Source: Syntrophomonadaceae bacterium
GTDB taxonomy: Bacteria; Bacillota; Syntrophomonadia; Syntrophomonadales; Syntrophomonadaceae
Assembly: GCA_012718855.1 (NCBI GenBank)
Contig: JAAYBS010000033.1
Location: 1 to 33,039 of the forward strand
Direction of reading: 5' to 3'
DNA: 33,039 bases
Shown: positions 14,473-21,669 of the stretch, one piece after another
How positions within the stretch are numbered: position 1 is the stretch's first letter
How the letters are laid out: the number at the start of each line of letters is the position of its first letter
Program-made: the position numbers and the translations under genes
Notes under the pieces: model-generated
The model's database searches: none
The model's input: only the letters and a program-made list of their open reading frames with translations
Told to the model about the DNA's origin: nothing

Positions 14473-16482
14473 GTGGGCAAGCTATTGCAATCAGACAATA
14501 CCCTGCATTTATGGGAGCAGTTTGTTGAAAGTGGGGAACTGGCAGCCGATAATATAAATCCAGTGGTAGCTGCTTCCTGGAAACGTTGTTATACCAGCGG
14601 GGTTGATCCTTATGATGGCAGGAGCCATTTAATATTAGATAAAAAAGAATTGCAGCAACTGCTTAAACAACGTGCTGAACTTATTAATATTGCTTTACCA
14701 CTAATGAAAGATTTGAATCGCTATGTTGCCGGTTCCGGATTCCTCGTTATGTTGACCGACGAACGGGGATTTATTTTAGAAGTACTGGGCGATCAGGATA
14801 TTCTAAGAAGTGCCCGGCAGATAAACTTTATTAAAGGAGCAGCCTGGACCGAGCAAGAGGTAGGTACTAACGCAATTGGTACCGTACTGCAGGAAAAAAT
14901 TCCGTTGCAGATAACCAGTTACGAACATTATTGTCAGTTGCATCATTCCTGGACCTGTTCGGCAGCACCTATTTTTAATGAACAGGAGCAAATGATTGGA
15001 GTTCTTAATGTATCCGGTCCTTGCGGGGAAACTCATCAACATACTTTAGGGATGGTAGTATCAGCAGTAGCAGCCATTATGTTTCAAATGCGCGTGCATG
15101 CCCGCAATCTGGAGTTGAATGTCATCAATGAACGCATGCGAAATGTTTTTATGAGCATGTCTGATGGGGTTATGGTATTAGGAAATGATGGCTGTATTGT
15201 ACAAATAAACCCGGTGGCGGAGCAGTTATTAGGCCGGAGCAGTCGGGATATAGAAGGCAAGCATTGCGAAACATTTTTCCCCGATTATATTAAGATTCAG
15301 GATCCCTTGCAGAAGGGAAAGGAATGGAATGATGTAGAAGCGCATCTACAGGGGGCCGGTGGAACGATTAACTGTATTGCTTCCTGCAAGCCTATCTGGG
15401 ACGAAAACGCCCGTGTAAATGGATCAATTCTTATTTTTAATCCTCTGAAAAAGATCAGCAATCTGGTAAACCGCCTGAGCGGAGCCCATGCCAGTTTTAC
15501 ATTTCAGGACATAATCGGGCAGAATCATAAATTACTGGAGGCTGTACAGACGGCAACTCTGGCGGCCGATAAACGCAGCAACATCCTGTTGCAGGGAGAA
15601 AGCGGTACCGGCAAAGAACTTTTTGCCCAGGCCATTCACAATGCCAGCCCTCGTAAACATGGGCCTTTTGTAGCTCTTAACTGTGGAGCCATTCCCCGTG
15701 AATTGCTGGGCAGTGAACTATTTGGCTATGTAGATGGTGCTTTTACCGGGGCCCGGCGGGGAGGCAGAACCGGCAAGTTTGAACTGGCCTCCGGGGGAAC
15801 TCTGTTTTTGGATGAAATAGGGGAGATGCCGTTGGGTAAACAGGTATCCCTGCTGCGAGCAGTACAGGAAAAAGAAATCAGCCGTATTGGTGATGATAAA
15901 GTAATTCCCGTTGATGTACGTATTATTTGTGCTACCAACAAAGATTTAAAGGCCGAGGTGGAAAAGGGTAATTTTCGTCAGGATCTCTATTATCGGTTGA
16001 ATGTTATCAAAATTAAACTGCCTTCTTTACGCGAACGGCGGGAGGACATACCCCTGCAATTTAACTATTTTCTGGAGCAGACCAGTGAAAAAATGGAGAT
16101 GCCGATGCCGCAGGTTGAACCGTCTGTACTGGATTATTTGTGTCGCTATGACTGGCCAGGCAATGTACGTGAACTGCAGAATGTAGTAGAAAGAATGATT
16201 AATATCAGTAATGGACAGGAAATCACCGTGCAGCACCTGCCCAATGAAATTCTGCAACAAGGTAATTCTAAAAATAATGAACCTGTACTGCTTCCCAGTT
16301 CCGGGGTAAGTGTAAGCGAACAGCGTGAACGGCAAAAACAGGACCGGGACCGATTTGAAAAGCAGGAAATTATAATGCTGCTGGATAAATATGGCGGCAA
16401 CATCAGCCGAATCGCGCAGGAAATGAACGTTTCCCGTAATACAATCTACCGCAAAATGAAGAGATATGAGATAAGGCTTTAA
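14473..16482 (+). CDS. Sigma-54-dependent enhancer-binding regulator (AcoR-like)
   Basis: A 669-residue transcription activator. It has an N-terminal AcoR-type sensory part with a GAF domain (about 60-200), then a PAS domain (about 215-330; MSDGVMVLGNDGCIVQINP). The AAA+ sigma-54-interaction domain follows, with Walker A GESGTGKE (375-382), the sigma-54 contact loop GAFTGA (422-427), Walker B GGTLFLDEIGEM and WPGNVRELQN. A Fis-type helix-turn-helix ends the protein (GGNISRIAQEMNVSRNTIYRKM). The start is GTG at 14473, with AAAGGA ten bases upstream and a closer GAGGG. It almost certainly controls the -24/-12 promoter at 8648; a small ligand such as an aldehyde or ketone may bind the GAF domain. 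Confidence 0.92.
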   Translation: MGKLLQSDNTLHLWEQFVESGELAADNINPVVAASWKRCYTSGVDPYDGRSHLILDKKELQQLLKQRAELINIALPLMKDLNRYVAGSGFLVMLTDERGFILEVLGDQDILRSARQINFIKGAAWTEQEVGTNAIGTVLQEKIPLQITSYEHYCQLHHSWTCSAAPIFNEQEQMIGVLNVSGPCGETHQHTLGMVVSAVAAIMFQMRVHARNLELNVINERMRNVFMSMSDGVMVLGNDGCIVQINPVAEQLLGRSSRDIEGKHCETFFPDYIKIQDPLQKGKEWNDVEAHLQGAGGTINCIASCKPIWDENARVNGSILIFNPLKKISNLVNRLSGAHASFTFQDIIGQNHKLLEAVQTATLAADKRSNILLQGESGTGKELFAQAIHNASPRKHGPFVALNCGAIPRELLGSELFGYVDGAFTGARRGGRTGKFELASGGTLFLDEIGEMPLGKQVSLLRAVQEKEISRIGDDKVIPVDVRIICATNKDLKAEVEKGNFRQDLYYRLNVIKIKLPSLRERREDIPLQFNYFLEQTSEKMEMPMPQVEPSVLDYLCRYDWPGNVRELQNVVERMINISNGQEITVQHLPNEILQQGNSKNNEPVLLPSSGVSVSEQRERQKQDRDRFEKQEIIMLLDKYGGNISRIAQEMNVSRNTIYRKMKRYEIRL

Positions 16483-16567
16483 GCGGGATGTTGTGCTATA
16501 TATTCCATTGACGGCTTTGCATAGTTAAGTATTAAAAATGAAGTTTTTACAGCGGAACAATTATACA

Positions 16568-16598
16568 CAAAAAAGAGTCAGGTATTTCCCTGACTCTC
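16568..16598 (-). terminator. Rho-independent terminator of the MORN gene
   Basis: On the minus strand AGAGTCAGG (16597-16589) pairs with CCTGACTCT (16582-16574) around a 6-base loop, followed by TTTTTT. It lies just after the stop at 16610. On the plus strand no T-tract follows, so it is directional. Confidence 0.85.
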
Positions 16599-16609
16599 GA
16601 TGATTAAAA

Positions 16610-16906
16610 CTATACGGGTTCATTATGTTTCCATTTTCCGCTGTGACCTTTGCTGCCATCCTTATAATAAACGGTACCCTCACCATGTCTTAAACCATTC
16701 AGGTATTCGCCTTCATAACGCAGTGTGCCATCAGGATAGTATTCTTTTCCATAGCCCTCCTGTTTGCCGTTAACCCAGTCCCCCTCGTACATCCCGCCAT
16801 TACGGAATATGGCTTTGCCTTTGCCGTTTGGCTTCCCCTCTTTAACATCACCGATATAATCTACCTTAACTGTGTAACGTAATTCCAGATCAACTATTTC
16901 TGCCAT
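16610..16906 (-). CDS. MORN-repeat protein
   Basis: A 98-residue protein with about three MORN repeats of roughly 23 residues: GKPNGKGKAIFRNGGMYEGDW, then NGKQEGYGKEYYPDGTLRYEG and NGLRHGEGTVYYKDG. These fold as a short beta-hairpin ladder and often serve as scaffolds at membranes or protein contacts. There is no signal peptide or membrane helix. It stands alone on the minus strand with its own terminator, divergent from dinB. A G-run (GGGGGGG) lies about seven bases before the ATG. The cellular function is unknown. Confidence 0.85.
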   Translation of the reverse strand: MAEIVDLELRYTVKVDYIGDVKEGKPNGKGKAIFRNGGMYEGDWVNGKQEGYGKEYYPDGTLRYEGEYLNGLRHGEGTVYYKDGSKGHSGKWKHNEPV

Positions 16907-17028
16907 TATAAGACCCCCCCTTCAGAAGATTAAGTCTGCCTAATTTAATAATAACATGCTGGCAATAATTTTGGAAAAGTATTCTATTAAAGTGCCAATA
17001 ATTACCTTTAAGCCAATGCCCAGTCTGC

Positions 17029-17057
17029 TTGACTTAAACCATAAACCTGTTTATTAT
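17029..17057 (+). promoter_or_regulatory. Candidate dinB promoter
   Basis: TTGACT (17029-17034) and TATTAT (17052-17057) are 17 bases apart. An overlapping perfect TATAAT (17055-17060) would give a 20-base spacer. The LexA box begins five bases after the -10. Confidence 0.6.
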
Positions 17058-17061
17058 AATA

Positions 17062-17073
17062 GAACAAATGTTC
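17062..17073 (+). promoter_or_regulatory. LexA (DinR) SOS box
   Basis: GAACAAATGTTC is a perfect GAAC-N4-GTTC, the Gram-positive SOS operator. It sits just downstream of the dinB -10 and upstream of its SD, where bound LexA would block transcription. Confidence 0.85.
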
Positions 17074-17093
17074 GGGAAGAGGGGGTCTGGAAG

Positions 17094-18356
17094 ATGGGGG
17101 ATAGAGTTATACTACATGCGGACCTTAATAATTTTTATGCTTCGGTTGAATGCCTCCATCGACCGGAAATACGTGATAAACCGGTAGCAGTCTGCGGTGA
17201 TCCGGCAGCCCGGCATGGTATTGTACTGGCTAAGAATTACCTGGCCAAAGCCACCGGTATTAAAACTGGCGAGGTAATCTGGCAGGCCCGGCAAAAATGT
17301 CCGCAACTGCTGGTGGTTCCCCCCAATTATCCTCTTTATCTGCGCTTTGGTCGTCTGGCCCGTAGTATTTACAGCAGCTATACTGATCAGGTAGAACCGT
17401 TTGGTTTAGACGAAGCCTGGCTGGATGTATCCGGAAGCATTCATATTTTTGGTGATGGTATCCGTATAGCTGATGAAATCAGAGAGCGAATTAAATCTGA
17501 ACTGGGCATAACTGCATCGGTAGGGGTTAGTTACAACAAGATATTTGCCAAGCTGGGCAGTGATATGAAAAAACCTGATGCTACCACGATTATTAGCCGC
17601 GAAAATTTCAAACAGGTGGTATGGCCATTGCCGGCCGGGGAGTTGCTTTATGTGGGCCGGGCTACCAGACATAAACTGGCTCGTCGCGGTATCAGTACCA
17701 TTGGGGATATTGCCGGCGCTGATCCCGGGTATCTGCGTTCGTTTCTGGGAAAATGGGGAGAGGTATTATGGTCTTTTGCCAATGGTTATGACAGCTCAGC
17801 GGTAGTACATCAGGGGGAGGAATCCCTGATAAAAAGTGTAGGAAACAGTATTACTACCCCCCGTGACCTGGAAAGCGATGAAGATGTACAAATGATATTT
17901 TATGTGCTGAGCGAAAGTGTAGCCGCCCGTATGCGGGAACATGGATTCAAATGTCGTACCGTACAGATTCAGATTCGGGATAAAGACTTATTCAGTTTTG
18001 GCGTCCAGGGCAAATTTTCAAAACCTACCTATCTATCCAGTGATCTGGCCGAAAAAGCCATGGAACTTTTTCGGATTAACTATTCCTGGACAAATCCTAT
18101 CCGTAGCGTGGGAGTACGGGGGTGTGACCTGGTCTCTGCCGACAGTCATGAGCAGCTTTCACTGTTTGAAAATGAGGCTTGGCGCATAAAACAGGATAAA
18201 ATTGAGGCTACTGTCGATGTATTGCGTTATCGTTTTGGACATTTCTCTATCCAACGGGCCGTTTTATTAAAGGATAATGAGCTGGGGGTCATAAACCCCA
18301 AAGAAGACCATGTTATCCACCCGGTAGCATTTTTTAAGGAAGGAAGGTTACCATGA
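17094..18356 (+). CDS. dinB: DNA polymerase IV (Y-family, DinB)
   Basis: A 420-residue translesion polymerase. Catalytic acidic residues are D10 in LHADLNNFYASVE and D106-E107 in FGLDEAWLDVSG. The helix-hairpin-helix and little-finger regions follow. QLSLF (354-358) is a beta-clamp-binding motif. I chose the ATG at 17094 because family homology begins there and GAGGGGG lies about 9 bases upstream; the open frame continues upstream through the promoter and LexA box, so the longer version is excluded. Damage-inducible control by LexA is expected. The next small gene overlaps it by four bases. Confidence 0.93.
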   Translation: MGDRVILHADLNNFYASVECLHRPEIRDKPVAVCGDPAARHGIVLAKNYLAKATGIKTGEVIWQARQKCPQLLVVPPNYPLYLRFGRLARSIYSSYTDQVEPFGLDEAWLDVSGSIHIFGDGIRIADEIRERIKSELGITASVGVSYNKIFAKLGSDMKKPDATTIISRENFKQVVWPLPAGELLYVGRATRHKLARRGISTIGDIAGADPGYLRSFLGKWGEVLWSFANGYDSSAVVHQGEESLIKSVGNSITTPRDLESDEDVQMIFYVLSESVAARMREHGFKCRTVQIQIRDKDLFSFGVQGKFSKPTYLSSDLAEKAMELFRINYSWTNPIRSVGVRGCDLVSADSHEQLSLFENEAWRIKQDKIEATVDVLRYRFGHFSIQRAVLLKDNELGVINPKEDHVIHPVAFFKEGRLP

Positions 18357-18613
18357 TGGAGGAAAAAAACTATCACCATCCTCATAAAGTATATGTAAGT
18401 GTAAAAGCAGTTTTCTATCCTGATGGCGGATTTAAACCGGTTTCGTTTATCTGGGAGGATGGTCAGGAGTATGAAATAAGTCGAGTAACCGATATTCGGC
18501 GGGCAGCCAGTCTAAAAGCCGGCGGGGCCGGTATTCGTTATACCTGCAAGGTAGAAAATCGGGAAGTTTATTTGTTTTTGGAGGAAGACCGATGGTTTAT
18601 GGAGAAAAGGTGA
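18353..18613 (+). CDS. Small DinB-associated protein (DUF6504-like)
   Basis: An 86-residue basic-acidic soluble protein. Elements such as VSVKAVFYPDGGFKPVSFIWEDGQEYEI, a middle YTCKVENREVYLF and the end RWFMEKR resemble DUF6504-type small proteins found beside Y-family polymerases (recognised from pattern, not searched). The start lies in ATGATG, overlapping the dinB stop (ATGA); either ATG could be used, with a GGAAGG upstream. Tight coupling to dinB implies shared SOS expression and possibly a role in translesion synthesis. Confidence 0.65.
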   Translation: MMEEKNYHHPHKVYVSVKAVFYPDGGFKPVSFIWEDGQEYEISRVTDIRRAASLKAGGAGIRYTCKVENREVYLFLEEDRWFMEKR

Positions 18614-18659
18614 AATTAAGGTTGATATAAGGCAGAGGTTGAGGGGGAGAGGATAACAA

Positions 18660-19427
18660 GTGGGTTTTTTCGTCAGTGTATGGGCCAGCATTTCCGACCC
18701 GGGGGCTTATCCGGAATTGATTCAGAAGACTACCGGGAAGTGTATGCTTTATCTGATATTGCTGGTATTATTATTTGGCACACCGGTATTGCTGAAAATG
18801 TCATATTCCTATAACCAGGGAATTGACAGCCTGGTGGTTGCAGCCGAAAAGGAAGTACCGGACTTTCAATTCGCTAATGGTGAGCTGGAAGTATATGCTG
18901 ATATGCCGATTATAATTGATGGTGAAGCTGAACAGGTCATAATTATAGATACCACCGGAAAAACTGATGCAACCATCCTTCAGGAGTATGAATCCGGGAT
19001 TTTTATCGGCCGTCATGAAGTGGTCAGCAAAGAAAATCCTTATAAAACGGAAACTCTAAATTATGACCAGTTGAAGGAGTTTAGGTTTGATAAAAAAGAT
19101 GTTATGCAATGGATACCCTGGTTAAAGGCTTTCTGGATCGTCCTGCTTTTCGGGGGTCTGATTACCATGATTTTGAGCAAACTGCTGGCAGTAGTAATCC
19201 TGGGTTTATTTGGTTTGTTACTGGGCAGTATGCAGAGGTACAGTTTGACTTATGAACAGGCACTGCGTTTAAGTGCCCATGCCCTGACTGCTCCGATAAT
19301 ATTTCAGGCCTGTAAATCTCTGGTCTACCCGGACATGCCGTTTAGCGGTTTGATTTATTATGGTGCCTTTATTATATATATGTGGCTGGCGATAAAAGCC
19401 CTTAAAATCGTGGAACTAACTGAATAA
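18660..19427 (+). CDS. DUF1189 family membrane protein
   Basis: A 255-residue integral membrane protein that begins GTG with GAGGGGGAGAGG upstream. One membrane helix lies near residues 26-46 (LYLILLVLLFGTPVLL). An extracytoplasmic domain of about 110 residues follows. Three or four further helices lie in the second half (WIVLLFGGLITMILS, LAVVILGLFGLLLG, PFSGLIYYGAFIIYMWL). The arrangement and the motif around YSLTYEQALRLSAHALTAP match DUF1189. Function unknown. It lies 47 bases after the DinB-associated gene and ends just before a large palindromic element. Confidence 0.78.
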   Translation: MGFFVSVWASISDPGAYPELIQKTTGKCMLYLILLVLLFGTPVLLKMSYSYNQGIDSLVVAAEKEVPDFQFANGELEVYADMPIIIDGEAEQVIIIDTTGKTDATILQEYESGIFIGRHEVVSKENPYKTETLNYDQLKEFRFDKKDVMQWIPWLKAFWIVLLFGGLITMILSKLLAVVILGLFGLLLGSMQRYSLTYEQALRLSAHALTAPIIFQACKSLVYPDMPFSGLIYYGAFIIYMWLAIKALKIVELTE

Positions 19428-19451
19428 GCAGTCTTTAAAGTTATTAAGTAG

Positions 19452-19575
19452 CAGAGCGAGCAAAAAAAGGTGAATAGCAAGGCTTGCAAAAAAAACCGTG
19501 ATTGAGGCGTACATACGGTACGTCAATTAAACGATTTTTTTCATAACTCAGCTATTCGTCTTTTTTGATGCTCTG
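19452..19575. repeat. About 124-bp imperfect palindromic element
   Basis: Outer arms at 19452-19478 and 19551-19575 are near-perfect inverses: CAGAGC...AAAAAAAGGTGAATAGC against GCTATTCGTCTTTTTT...GCTCTG. Inner arms at about 19488-19512 and 19519-19541 also pair (A-run, CCGTGATTGAGGCGTAC against GTACGTCAAT...TTTTTTT). Only short unpaired segments remain. Such long hairpins with A/T runs look like a dispersed palindromic (MITE- or REP-like) family; I cannot test copy number here. Confidence 0.6.
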
Positions 19576-19577
19576 GG

Positions 19578-19602
19578 CACTCCGCCAGGAGTGTTTTTTT
19601 TT
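19578..19602 (+). terminator. Rho-independent terminator
   Basis: CACTCC (19578-19583), loop GCCA, GGAGTG (19588-19593), then nine T's. It ends transcription from the dinB/DUF1189 side before the SLH gene. Confidence 0.85.
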
Positions 19603-19624
19603 ATTTGACCCCACTTTTGTACTG

Positions 19625-19652
19625 CCTCCTTTCGCATATATGCAAAAGGAGG
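19625..19652 (+). promoter_or_regulatory. SD-sequestering hairpin before the SLH gene
   Basis: CCTCCTTTCGCATA (19625-19638) pairs with TATGCAAAAGGAGG (19639-19652) with a single mismatch. The right arm contains the whole AAAGGAGG Shine-Dalgarno of the gene at 19661. In mRNA the site would be buried (a small loop at the centre), so translation is probably conditional on temperature, ribosome loading or a factor. I found no strong promoter between the terminator and this hairpin; TTGACC at 19605-19610 has no good -10. Confidence 0.65.
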
Positions 19653-19660
19653 TTGGAAGA

Positions 19661-20767
19661 ATGAAAAAACAATTTATTGCCCTGGTACTGTCTTTATGTC
19701 TGGTTGGAATAGCCGGCAATGTTGCTTTAGCTAAAGAAGGGCCATTTGATAATGGGGGTGGCTCCTGGTACCACAGTAATGTTTCTTTAACTACCGAAGG
19801 ATCATTGCTGCTGGATATAAGCGACAAAAAGATAGTACAACAGCAAAAACATGCTGTCCAGGCAGAGAAGAAACAGCAACAGAAACAGAATAATCCCAAG
19901 GCCGTGCGTTTTGTTCTGGAAATTGACCAGGAGTTTACAGATGTACAAAATGACTGGTCCCGGGAAGAGGTTATGGAGGCTATTGCCAAAGGGTTCGTAA
20001 AGGGCTATGAAGATGCTACCTTCAGACCTAATTCTTCAGTCAGCAGGCTGGAAACCCTGGCAATGATTATTAATGCCCAGGGATTAAAGGATGAAGTTGC
20101 CAAATATACTTTGTCTGCTGAGCAAAAGGTATTACTGGACAAGATTCCTGAGTGGGGTAAAAATTATATTGCTGTAGCCCTGGATAAAGGAATCCTGACC
20201 GCCGAGGAACTGAAAAGTTTTAATCCTCAGCAAGCCGCTAAACGCTATGAAGTATGTCTGTATATGAGCAGAATAATTGAAAGTGACGATAGTAAAAAGT
20301 CAACTGAAACCAAAGTATTTACAGATGAGGAGCAGATTCCTGCCCATTCGGCCAAGTATGTTCGCCAGATGTATATGAATGGCATAATCAAGGGTTATCC
20401 CGATGGTTCATTTCAACCTATGAAGGCAGTTAAAAGAAATGAACTGGTTACCATGCTTAACAAGCTGGATGATACTTATATAAAAGGGTTTGAAGGTTCA
20501 ACCATTAAAGGAACCATTAACTCTGTTATGGTAGTTGAAGGTGGCTATAAAATTACTATTGAAACTCAAAAGGGTGAGACAGTAGAAGTAAAAACCAACT
20601 CAAATACGAAGATGATTTACCAGGGAAAAATGCTGGATACCAATATAACCATAAAGAGTTCCCAGCAAGTAAAAGTATTGCTTGATGAGAATGGGAACGC
20701 TGTTCTGGTCAGAGTTTCAGATGCGATAACTACCTCAACTGATGACGATGATGATGATGATGACTAA
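19661..20767 (+). CDS. S-layer homology (SLH) domain surface protein with poly-Asp tail
   Basis: A 368-residue secreted protein. The signal peptide is MKKQFIALVLSLCLVGIAGNVALA. A Gln/Lys-rich linker of about 65 residues follows. Three SLH repeats come next: FTDVQNDWSREEVMEAIAKG with GYEDATFRPNSSVSRLE; a degenerate middle one (LDKGILTAEELKSFNPQQ); and VFTDEEQIPAHSAKYVRQ with GYPDGSFQPMKAVKRNE. SLH domains attach proteins to secondary cell-wall polymers. A beta-rich C-terminal domain (about residues 280-355) and eight consecutive Asp end the chain. The ATG at 19661 has an SD nine bases upstream. sigI and rsgI follow and may respond to the same surface state. Confidence 0.85.
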   Translation: MKKQFIALVLSLCLVGIAGNVALAKEGPFDNGGGSWYHSNVSLTTEGSLLLDISDKKIVQQQKHAVQAEKKQQQKQNNPKAVRFVLEIDQEFTDVQNDWSREEVMEAIAKGFVKGYEDATFRPNSSVSRLETLAMIINAQGLKDEVAKYTLSAEQKVLLDKIPEWGKNYIAVALDKGILTAEELKSFNPQQAAKRYEVCLYMSRIIESDDSKKSTETKVFTDEEQIPAHSAKYVRQMYMNGIIKGYPDGSFQPMKAVKRNELVTMLNKLDDTYIKGFEGSTIKGTINSVMVVEGGYKITIETQKGETVEVKTNSNTKMIYQGKMLDTNITIKSSQQVKVLLDENGNAVLVRVSDAITTSTDDDDDDDD

Positions 20768-20812
20768 ACTTTAGGATTATGCTTCCTAAAACCGATTTGT
20801 TCATATAGTATG

Positions 20813-20841
20813 CCGGCGGGGGGGGCAGGGCCCTCCGCCGG
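20813..20841 (+). terminator. GC-rich hairpin after the SLH gene
   Basis: CCGGCGG (20813-20819) pairs with CCGCCGG (20835-20841), flanked by GTAT/ATAC that can extend the stem. No T-run follows, so a weak or partial terminator, or an mRNA-stabilising hairpin, is as likely as a full terminator. Confidence 0.45.
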
Positions 20842-20922
20842 TAATACATCTTACCGGGTAGCTATGGAAATCATGTGCTAAAATTGGAGCAGATAAAAAA
20901 CATTTTCCCGGGAGGTTAGCAG

Positions 20923-21669
20923 ATGTTTTCTCCTGAACCGACCAGTCTTAACAGTATGTTGGACCAGGTCTGGAAAGATTATCATAACGGGGATAAAGAA
21001 GCCCTGAATAATATATATGAACATTTGATGCCATTTTGCTTGCGGGTATCTTCCAAAACCTGCGGACGATATATTACTGATCATGATGAAGAGGCCAGCA
21101 TCGCCCGCCTGGCTATTTTAGAAGCTTTGGAAAAATATGACCCGGCTAAAGGCTCAGGTTTGGTTTTTCTTGGACAGACAATCAGAACCCGCATCATTGA
21201 CTATAAGCGTAAAGAAAAAAAACACAGCCTGCTGCCCATTACATTTCTTACCCGGAACGGTAGCAGTCTTACCGAGGAAGTTGATGATGGTTTTTTTGAG
21301 GAGATTTTAGATGATTTGGCCCGAAGCCAGGAAATTGAAAGATTAAAATATTTACTTGGAGATTTTAACATAGGTTTTGAAGAACTTGTCCAGGTTTCAC
21401 CCCGCCAGACCCGGAGCAGGCAAAACGCAAACCGTATTATAGATATAATTGTCGCCAATGATGAACTCAGCAATTATTTAATGGAGAAAAAAATGCTTCC
21501 TATGAAGGAGTTGGAAGAGACCTGGCAGGTAAACCGTAAGTTAGCTGACCGCTACCGAAAATACATAATAACTGCTGTAATTATACAATTAAACGATTTT
21601 CCGTATTTAAAAAGCTTTATTTTACCGCAAGCAAGGGGGGAACAAAAATGGCAAACAGAAAAGGCATAG
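20923..21669 (+). CDS. sigI: RNA polymerase sigma factor SigI-like
   Basis: A 248-residue alternative sigma factor of the SigI type. Region 2 reads DHDEEASIARLAILEALEKYDPAKGSGLVFLGQTIRTRIIDYKRKE. The C-terminal part has the SigI-typical FEELVQVSPRQTRSRQNA and a helix-turn-helix (LEETWQVNRKLADRYRKYI). GGGAGG precedes the ATG. The next gene, its RsgI-like anti-sigma factor, overlaps by 22 bases. SigI factors act in heat or cell-envelope and polysaccharide responses; I saw no obvious SigI-type promoter upstream of this gene, but the consensus is short. Confidence 0.85.
   Translation: MFSPEPTSLNSMLDQVWKDYHNGDKEALNNIYEHLMPFCLRVSSKTCGRYITDHDEEASIARLAILEALEKYDPAKGSGLVFLGQTIRTRIIDYKRKEKKHSLLPITFLTRNGSSLTEEVDDGFFEEILDDLARSQEIERLKYLLGDFNIGFEELVQVSPRQTRSRQNANRIIDIIVANDELSNYLMEKKMLPMKELEETWQVNRKLADRYRKYIITAVIIQLNDFPYLKSFILPQARGEQKWQTEKA

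Noticed and set aside
16956-17093. 46-residue N-terminal extension of DNA polymerase IV
   Set aside because: It would be translated from the promoter and LexA box. Family homology and the SD point to 17094.
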